A stretch of DNA of 28,051 bases from Salinisphaeraceae bacterium UBA4764 (GTDB lineage: Bacteria; Pseudomonadota; Gammaproteobacteria; Nevskiales; Salinisphaeraceae): assembly GCA_002403445.1 (NCBI GenBank), contig DHHU01000080.1, positions 34,169 to 62,219 of the forward strand. Direction: 5' to 3'. Positions 22,818-28,051 of this stretch are shown here, in pieces. Below the pieces are notes generated by a model. It worked only from the letters and a program-made list of their open reading frames with translations, did no database searches and was not told the DNA's origin. The position numbers and the translations under genes are program-made. Positions within the stretch are counted from its first letter, which is position 1. The number at the start of each line of letters is the position of its first letter.

Positions 22818-23856
22818 GTCCGACAAAGGCACTGCGTCAATGCTAAATGCTAATGAGGCAGCTGCATTGCATGCTCAGCTGACAATCGTGGACGGTGTCG
22901 AGTATTGCAACTGGGATCGACAAATCTTCGAGCAACTGGTAGCCGGAGGCGTATCAGCAGTCCATGCCACGGTTGCTTATCACGAGACCGCACGCGAAAC
23001 ACTCTCACGCATCGGCGAATGGAATCGGCTGTTTCAGGCATTTAATGACCTAATTTGTCCCGTAAACTCGATTACTGATATCCGGACAGCAAAGACAGAG
23101 GGACGCGTAGCTATATTGCTGGGCGCCCAGAACAGCTCGCCAATCGAAGACGACATCGACCTGGTTGCGTTGTTCCGACAACTCGGGCTACGCGTGATGC
23201 AGCTTACTTACAATAATCAGAGTCTTCTCGCCTCCGGGTGTTTTGAATTGAAAGACGGTGGGGTCACGCGGTTTGGGCGTGAAGTTATCCGTGAAATGAA
23301 TCGAGTCGGCATGTTGATTGATCTGGCCCACGGCGGCGAAGTCAGTACGCTGGATGCGGCCGAGCTCTCCGATCGGCCAATCGTGGTGTCACACGCTAAT
23401 CCACGCTTCTATCACGATACGCCACGCAATGTGAGCGAAGGTGAAATGAGAGCCGTGGCGGAAACCGGGGGTCTATTGGGTCTGAGTGCTTACCCCCGCC
23501 ACCTGCCCAACGGTGCTCAAACACCGCTCAGGTCATTCTGCGATATGGCAGCGCGCGCTGTGGACATTATGGGTGTCGAGCACGTGGGGATAGGAACCGA
23601 TCTCTGCCAAAACCAGCCGGTCAGCGTGCTGAGCTGGATGCGCGGAGGCCGCTGGAACCCGGGGGTGCCGGGCGCGACGTCGGATCTCGACTGGCCAGTA
23701 GAAACAGACTGGTTCGCTCAGGCAACCGATTTCCCGAACTTAACGGCTGGCCTAGCTGCTCGCGGTTTTAGTGGAAAAGAAATCGCCGGGATCATGGGTG
23801 AAAACTGGCTTCGCGTGCTATCCACGACAACGGATCAGCAAACAAGCGACGAGTAA
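22801..23856 (+). CDS. M19 (renal dipeptidase) family protein, noncanonical active site
   Basis: This 351-residue TIM-barrel amidohydrolase is of the M19 membrane-dipeptidase family and is cytoplasmic, with no signal peptide. The overall order matches the family: TIVDGVEYCNWDR, VAILLGAQNSSPIED, LRVMQLTYNNQSLLASGC, GREVIREMNRVGMLIDLAH, IVVSHANPRFYHDTPRNVS, VEHVGIGTDL and IAGIMGENWLRVL. The usual zinc ligands are partly missing. DGHxD is replaced by DGVEY (residues 31-35), and the bridging Glu of EGG by Q110. H177, H198 and D267 are kept. The closest relative I recall is the M19-like protein beside the dimethylglycine catabolism genes of Pseudomonas (PA5396), which lacks the same residues. Start may be ATG 22801 (overlapping the previous gene) or ATG 22840. 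Function as a dipeptidase is doubtful, and a hydrolytic step on an N-methylated compound is an inference. Confidence 0.88.
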   Translation: MSALAESDKGTASMLNANEAAALHAQLTIVDGVEYCNWDRQIFEQLVAGGVSAVHATVAYHETARETLSRIGEWNRLFQAFNDLICPVNSITDIRTAKTEGRVAILLGAQNSSPIEDDIDLVALFRQLGLRVMQLTYNNQSLLASGCFELKDGGVTRFGREVIREMNRVGMLIDLAHGGEVSTLDAAELSDRPIVVSHANPRFYHDTPRNVSEGEMRAVAETGGLLGLSAYPRHLPNGAQTPLRSFCDMAARAVDIMGVEHVGIGTDLCQNQPVSVLSWMRGGRWNPGVPGATSDLDWPVETDWFAQATDFPNLTAGLAARGFSGKEIAGIMGENWLRVLSTTTDQQTSDE

Positions 23857-23891
23857 TCACAAATTTACAAAACGGACATAAGGGCAGCGTG

Positions 23892-25505
23892 ATGAGTGAT
23901 ACAAATACAAATCCGGTTGATCGCGTCGGCCCAATGCCAACCAGCGGATTTGAGGGAGTTGACTGGAAGGTCTTCGTTCTAAGTGGCCTACCGCTGGTTC
24001 TGTTCGTTGTCGTATCGTTAATTGACGAAAACGTGATGTCTGGAGCGGTGGCAACCGCGTTCAGTTGGTCGGCCAATATATTCGGCGCTTACTGGCAAGT
24101 GTTGTTGTTGGTAACCTTTTTCATCGGCTTGGGTGTGGCGGCTTCACCGAGTAGCCGTGCGCGCATCGGCAATACGCTAGAAACCGATATGTCCACGTTT
24201 AGATGGGTATCCGTGATCATGTGCACGCTGTTGGCGGGCGGCGGCGTGTTCTGGTCGGCTGCAGAGCCTATTGCCCATTTTGTCAATCCACCACCGCTTT
24301 TTAGCAATCTGGCCGGCGGGAACTACAACACTGCTGTTCATGCACTGGCCTATTCGTTTATGCACTGGGGTTTTCTAGCTTGGGCGATTCTGGCCAGTCT
24401 CACCGGTATCGTGCTGAGCCATCTGCACTACGACCGTGGTTTGCCATTACTACCACGCACGCTGTTGTATCCGTTATTCGGCGATCGCGCCATGCACGGC
24501 TTGTTGGGCGCATTAGTGGATGCCGTGTGTGTGCTCGCTGTGGCAGCCGGTACTATTGGCCCCATCGGTTTTCTCGGCTTACAGGTCGGCTATGGTCTGC
24601 AAAGCTTATTCGGAATTCCCAATGTATTTTTTACACAAGTGGTTGTTATTGCCGGCCTAACGGCAGTTTATGTGTGCTCCGCTGTACTGGGAATCAGCCG
24701 CGGGATCGAAAATCTGAGCCGGTTCAACGTTTACCTTGGGCTTGGGTTGATGGCATTCATCATCGTGCTTGGACCAACCGCATTCATATTCAACGGTTTT
24801 GTCCAAGGCTTTGGCACCTACATTGAACAGTTCCTGCCCATGGCAACCTATCGCGGCAATACGGGCTGGTTGAATAGTTGGACCGTTTTTTTCTGGGGCT
24901 GGTTCCTCGGCTATGGTCCATTGATGGCCATATTTGTCGCCAAGATCTCCCGTGGCCGAACAGTGCGTCAGATGATCTTGGTAGTTTCTATCTGGGCGCC
25001 GATCATCACTACATTCTGGTTCACCGTGCTTGGGGGCACTGGACTAGCCTACGAACTAGCTGATCCCGGCTCGATCTCCAACGCTTTTAAGGGATTCAAT
25101 CTGCCAGCCGCACTATTGGCGATAACCCAGCATCTACCGTTTGGGTTTTGGATATCGATCCTTTTTCTGATTTTAACGACGGTTTTCGTCGCCACCACCG
25201 GTGACTCCATGAGCTACACCATCTCGATGGTTGTCACCGCTAACGATGAGCCGCCAACCGCGGTACGTATATTCTGGGGCATCACCATGGGGGCAGCCGC
25301 TAGCATCTTGATCACACTCGGCTCGGGCGGCATCTCGGCGTTGCAGTCATTCATTGTGGTTACCGCCGTTCCCGTTTCGCTTATATTGCTGCCATCACTC
25401 TGGAATGGACCGCAGCTCGCACGACGAATGGCAATCGAGCAAGGGATAGTCCCTGACGACAGGGTGTCGGCTCAAATCTCGAAAACTTCGGCTGAGCGGC
25501 AATAG
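23892..25505 (+). CDS. BCCT-family transporter
   Basis: This 537-residue, 12-helix secondary transporter belongs to the betaine/choline/carnitine family, bringing in a quaternary-ammonium or related solute. The family signature in TM8 is WNSWTVFF-like sequence ending KISRGRTVRQM (residues 326-361), and TM4 has MHWGFLAWAIL (157-167). ATG 23892 has AAGGG 7 bp upstream and is preferred to GTG 23889. Against BetP, cage residues W189 and W194 are kept (W159, W164). Y197 is Leu (L167), W374 is Phe (F338) and W377 is Tyr (Y341). The glycine stretch in TM3 is LAGGGVFWSAAEP rather than GMGIG. Long regulatory tails of osmosensing members are absent, so it is more likely a catabolic uptake system than an osmolyte pump. 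It is co-directional with the M19 and unknown-protein genes. Confidence 0.94.
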   Translation: MSDTNTNPVDRVGPMPTSGFEGVDWKVFVLSGLPLVLFVVVSLIDENVMSGAVATAFSWSANIFGAYWQVLLLVTFFIGLGVAASPSSRARIGNTLETDMSTFRWVSVIMCTLLAGGGVFWSAAEPIAHFVNPPPLFSNLAGGNYNTAVHALAYSFMHWGFLAWAILASLTGIVLSHLHYDRGLPLLPRTLLYPLFGDRAMHGLLGALVDAVCVLAVAAGTIGPIGFLGLQVGYGLQSLFGIPNVFFTQVVVIAGLTAVYVCSAVLGISRGIENLSRFNVYLGLGLMAFIIVLGPTAFIFNGFVQGFGTYIEQFLPMATYRGNTGWLNSWTVFFWGWFLGYGPLMAIFVAKISRGRTVRQMILVVSIWAPIITTFWFTVLGGTGLAYELADPGSISNAFKGFNLPAALLAITQHLPFGFWISILFLILTTVFVATTGDSMSYTISMVVTANDEPPTAVRIFWGITMGAAASILITLGSGGISALQSFIVVTAVPVSLILLPSLWNGPQLARRMAIEQGIVPDDRVSAQISKTSAERQ

Positions 25506-25541
25506 TAGCGAGCGTTTTGAAAGGCGTTTTTGGAGGTCGCT

Positions 25542-25811
25542 ATGTCAGATAACGTGGCAATTGAAAATTTCGAGGCCCAAGCACTGCAGTTGCGCCCGGC
25601 CTCCGTAGTCATGGATCTGGCGCGACTTGGCTCCTTGTATCAAAGCCGGCTGAGTTTTTCGCGCACTTTAATTCGTCAGATGATTCGGGAACAGTGGCGG
25701 ATATGGGCCGAACGCTTCGATCTCGACGCCAATGGCTATGGCGAAGCAATCTATCGAGTCGCAACCCCCCCATGGCGAAAATACTTTCGTGATCTTCTCC
25801 CAGCCGCTTGA
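25542..25811 (+). CDS. N-terminal fragment of a frameshifted unknown protein
   Basis: ATG 25542 has an excellent GGAGG ribosome site 6 bp upstream. The frame encodes 89 residues and stops with TGA at 25809-25811. It begins MSDNVAIENFEAQALQLRPA and includes RLSFSRTLIRQMIREQWRIW. About residue 76 it meets a run of seven C (25765-25771). Removing one C would continue the protein as YRVATPHGENTFVIFSQPLD in the following frame, giving one 576-residue protein ending at 27273. That join reads smoothly, whereas the actual tail after the run (PPWRKYFRDLLPAA) overlaps the next coding frame. I therefore take this as the N-terminal part of a split gene. I recognise no family and no function. Confidence 0.75.
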   Translation: MSDNVAIENFEAQALQLRPASVVMDLARLGSLYQSRLSFSRTLIRQMIREQWRIWAERFDLDANGYGEAIYRVATPPWRKYFRDLLPAA

Positions 25812-27273
25812 CCCGGCCCAACGCAACGACCGTGTAACGGCCGAAGCATGGGATCTGGCATTTGCGCTGGTCGATGGCCCGACACACGAGTCTGATATAG
25901 CTTCATTACGTGAAAACGTGCCGCGCCAAGAGGCTGGACGCTGTGCCTCCAAAGTATTGACGCTGTCGCGTGCCAATCGCAGCACTCGAATGTTTGACAG
26001 TGTGTGCAATGCGCTTGCCGCGGGCAACCAACCGGATATTGAAGCGCTGAAAAAAGTCGGCTATATCCACCGCACGACGGCGGTTTATGGTAACGGTAAA
26101 TGTGGTAGTGCAGACTATGAACGGCTCTGCGTACACGGCGCCTTCGCACGCCCGTTCGCTGCACAGATGTTTACTGTGTTCATGGTACGCCACTTTAGCC
26201 TGGCCCAAGTTGAACACATTGCAGCAAGTCAGGCGCCCGATACCGCAGTGACACTTAATCCAGCAATCAAACGCTATATTGGGATCGGCAACGCCACCGG
26301 GCTGGGCATGGCGCCGTTTCTGATTAATCACCCCGCCTTGATTGACCGTTGGATCACCGCGCGCGAGACCGCAATTGCACGCGTAGTCGAATATGGCGAC
26401 TTTACCCCAGAGGCACTCGATCGCGTACGTTCACTGCTTGCCCGAGCTCAAAGACATCTGGATGAAACCTTTGTAGACGACAACGAGCATTCCACTCGTA
26501 ACGAGCGAACTATCGCAGAACTCGGCGACATTGATCGCTGGATCAACGGTGGCAAGACAGCCTATAACTCGAGTTGGGCAGAGCTCCAGTCACTGCTCGC
26601 CCAGAATTATTCAATGGAGACCCAAGAACTGTTCAACAGTATTCTCATTGAATGCTATCCGTCTCTAGTCGATTGGTTGGAAGATTACATGGCCGCCGCC
26701 GAGGAGTGGGCGACGTCGCCGCAAAGTTCGCTGGAAGAACTATGCAGGACCATTGAAACAAATTATAACTGGGCACTTGCATACGACTTTGAGGCGCCCG
26801 GCGAACAGCGTTATTTCTGGTTTCGTTCCGAAAATAAAGAAGAGCCAAGGCTTGGAGAGCGCGGTGTCGACCTCGGCGAAAACTTCGAGATGCCGCTTGA
26901 CGTGGCGCGAGCCGTACGCCGTTGCTACGACGCAGCCAAAGCTTTTCTTGCCAAACAACCTGATGCTCGTTTGGTCGACTTCATGCTCACCGCTCCCGAG
27001 CATCGTTGGGCAGTACAGCGTGTACAGACCATGGCACGTACGCCATATGGGGAAATCCGCGCCAACCTGATCGGGGACGGGTTTCGTCCAATCGACTTGT
27101 TGCGTTGCAAATTGTCGTTTTTCGGTGCCAGTAAATTCGATCCGCGTTCTGACCGCTGGGTACGCATTACGTTGTTCCAGGGGGCGCCTTTGATAGAGGA
27201 CCTGTACAGCGGTGAAGCCGCAGGCATCGATTGGTTTTTACCTGAAGCCCCCAAACTCGGCTCAATAGCATAA
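25732..27273 (+). CDS. Main part of a conserved-looking protein of unknown function (frameshifted 5' end)
   Basis: This frame, the longer part of the split gene, encodes up to 513 residues, but real protein sequence probably begins at HGENTFVIFSQPLDP (about 25771), joined to the preceding 89-residue frame. No ribosome site precedes ATG 25732. The soluble protein has no signal peptide or membrane helix. Distinct segments are RNDRVTAEAWDLAFALVDG, GYIHRTTAVYGNGKCGSADY, RYIGIGNATGLGMAPFLINH, WLEDYMAAAEEWATSPQSSL, EAPGEQRYFWFRSENKEEPR and RAVRRCYDAAKAFLAKQPDA, ending GIDWFLPEAPKLGSIA. Conserved-type Asn/Gly/His clusters (NATGLGMAP, VYGNGK) suggest an active site, but I recognise no known enzyme. 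It lies between the BCCT gene and the DUF3726 gene and ends 12 bp before the latter, so it belongs to the same operon. Confidence 0.8.
   Translation: MAMAKQSIESQPPHGENTFVIFSQPLDPAQRNDRVTAEAWDLAFALVDGPTHESDIASLRENVPRQEAGRCASKVLTLSRANRSTRMFDSVCNALAAGNQPDIEALKKVGYIHRTTAVYGNGKCGSADYERLCVHGAFARPFAAQMFTVFMVRHFSLAQVEHIAASQAPDTAVTLNPAIKRYIGIGNATGLGMAPFLINHPALIDRWITARETAIARVVEYGDFTPEALDRVRSLLARAQRHLDETFVDDNEHSTRNERTIAELGDIDRWINGGKTAYNSSWAELQSLLAQNYSMETQELFNSILIECYPSLVDWLEDYMAAAEEWATSPQSSLEELCRTIETNYNWALAYDFEAPGEQRYFWFRSENKEEPRLGERGVDLGENFEMPLDVARAVRRCYDAAKAFLAKQPDARLVDFMLTAPEHRWAVQRVQTMARTPYGEIRANLIGDGFRPIDLLRCKLSFFGASKFDPRSDRWVRITLFQGAPLIEDLYSGEAAGIDWFLPEAPKLGSIA
25765..25771 (+). other. C7 homopolymer at a frameshift
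   Basis: Seven consecutive C residues mark the point where the reading frame shifts from the 25542 frame to the frame ending at 27273. A run of six would give an uninterrupted 576-codon gene. It may be a sequencing or assembly error, a mutation, phase variation by slipped-strand mispairing, or ribosomal slippage. Confidence 0.85.
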
Positions 27274-27285
27274 GGGACTGGACGC

Positions 27286-28014
27286 GTGTCGGACGAGACG
27301 ATCCATCTGTCATATCACGAGCTCGTCACAACAACACACAAGACACTGGAAGCACTTGGCTTTCGTCGCAGTGACAGCATTGATGCCGCTGAAACTGTCG
27401 CTTGGCAAGAACAACATGGTCTTAACGGCGTTGAAGAATTGGCTAAAAGCCTGGGATTTCTATGGCGCGAAACCGAAGCGCATCTAGAAGTTGTCTACGA
27501 AGGTGGCTGTTGGCGTGTTTACAATGCCCAGGGTGCGAGCATATTAAGTGTGGTCGGCATAGCCCTTGATGCCTCTGTGGCTGACGTCCAGAGCTATGGA
27601 CTGGCAATGACGCGGATCGAAGCTTGCCATAACCGGGCTCTTATCGGCGGCTATTTGAACCGGTGCGCACGCCGGGGTCTGGCAGCAATGGCTTACTGGC
27701 GTAATCGACGCGACGCTAACGAGGTTCACGCCCTCTGTGTGTCGCCCGAACTGGACTTTCCAACGCTACGCATCTATCAATCGACCCCGTTGAATGGCGG
27801 CAACCACGATTTAGTGTTGATGCTCAGCTCCAACTTAGAATGTTGGCCACGTCAATCAAGTGATGGCGATTCGCGTATTGTGCGCTTTTTTACGCCAGAA
27901 GATATGCGCCGCGCTCACGAAGCATCGATTGAAAACGGTCTGAACGTTAATGCTGATGCTTGGCACAAACTTTGCCGTTTATCATCAGGCGTTTTAGTGC
28001 CGGAAAAGCAATAG
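27286..28014 (+). CDS. DUF3726-family protein
   Basis: This 242-residue cytoplasmic protein starts with GTG 27286, preceded by AAGGGA that overlaps the stop of the upstream gene, so translation is likely coupled. The N-terminus (LSYHELVTTTHKTLEALGFR, then AAETVAWQEQHGLNGVEELA) matches DUF3726 as I remember it and is faintly like the N-terminal helices of malate/L-lactate dehydrogenases of the LDH2 type. The middle has ARRGLAAMAYWRNRRDANEVHALCVSPELDFPTLRIYQSTPLN-like sequence without a clear nucleotide-binding loop (positions about 125-170). No biochemical role is established. It sits last of the visible operon, next to the unknown 576-residue protein, so the two may act together. ATG 28030, just past its stop, might begin another gene outside the window. 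Confidence 0.75.
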   Translation: MSDETIHLSYHELVTTTHKTLEALGFRRSDSIDAAETVAWQEQHGLNGVEELAKSLGFLWRETEAHLEVVYEGGCWRVYNAQGASILSVVGIALDASVADVQSYGLAMTRIEACHNRALIGGYLNRCARRGLAAMAYWRNRRDANEVHALCVSPELDFPTLRIYQSTPLNGGNHDLVLMLSSNLECWPRQSSDGDSRIVRFFTPEDMRRAHEASIENGLNVNADAWHKLCRLSSGVLVPEKQ

Positions 28015-28051
28015 TTATCGCGCTGCGAGATGGTCTATGCTTTGGTGCAAC

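Noticed and set aside
23892..28014. Assignment of the cluster to the known glycine betaine/dimethylglycine (gbc/dgc) pathway
   Set aside because: No Rieske oxygenase, dimethylglycine demethylase, sarcosine oxidase or electron-transfer flavoprotein gene is in the window. Only the M19-like protein and BCCT type resemble it.
28015..28051. Start of a further gene at ATG 28030
   Set aside because: Only 22 bases of frame remain, with no good ribosome site. It cannot be supported.

Overview
The window looks chromosomal and comes from a gammaproteobacterium that I cannot place to genus. The evidence is the hslV-hslU-DUF971 order, an E. coli-type homodimeric aceE with aceF and lpdA, an AidB-like acyl-CoA dehydrogenase, an EmrAB-type pump and a YdgA-like periplasmic protein. 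The envelope proteins (TolC-like, EmrA-like, YdgA-like) are unusually rich in Arg, Lys or His and poor in Asp/Glu, while the cytoplasmic proteins are acidic. That contrast would fit life at low external pH, but this is an inference. Coding density is high and no stretch longer than about 250 bp lacks a gene. I see no tRNA, rRNA, CRISPR array, IS element or phage gene.

Region 1 (1-5920, housekeeping): the 3' part of hslV, hslU overlapping it by 8 bp, a DUF971 gene, a minus-strand HAD-IB phosphatase, a divergent murB of an unusual sequence type, and an AidB-like acyl-CoA dehydrogenase. Region 2 (5908-10138): a tripartite efflux operon (TolC-like, EmrA-like, EmrB-like) whose first gene overlaps the end of the acyl-CoA dehydrogenase gene. 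Region 3 (10164-18160): a minus-strand YdgA/DUF945 gene and the divergent pyruvate dehydrogenase operon aceE-aceF-lpdA. In this operon E2 carries two lipoyl domains and E3 carries a third, and a perfect GC hairpin sits between aceE and aceF. Region 4 (18162-20371): a minus-strand multi-span membrane protein with a heme A synthase-like histidine layout, preceded by a regulatory region dense in CTGAC/GTCAG half-sites, and a minus-strand cytosolic-type 5'-nucleotidase. A strong UUCG-loop terminator lies upstream of the nucleotidase.

Region 5 (20372-28014, accessory metabolism) is the most interesting part. A LysR regulator is divergent from an apparent operon of five functions: an aldehyde dehydrogenase resembling alpha-ketoglutarate semialdehyde dehydrogenase, an M19 dipeptidase-like protein that lacks three of the usual metal ligands, a BCCT transporter with a changed aromatic cage, a large protein of unknown function split by a frameshift at a C7 run, and a DUF3726 protein. 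Uptake of a betaine-like or N-methylated compound, dismantling by the M19-like, unknown and DUF3726 proteins, and final oxidation of an aldehyde would explain the set. The substrate is unknown. The operon may continue past the right edge of the window.
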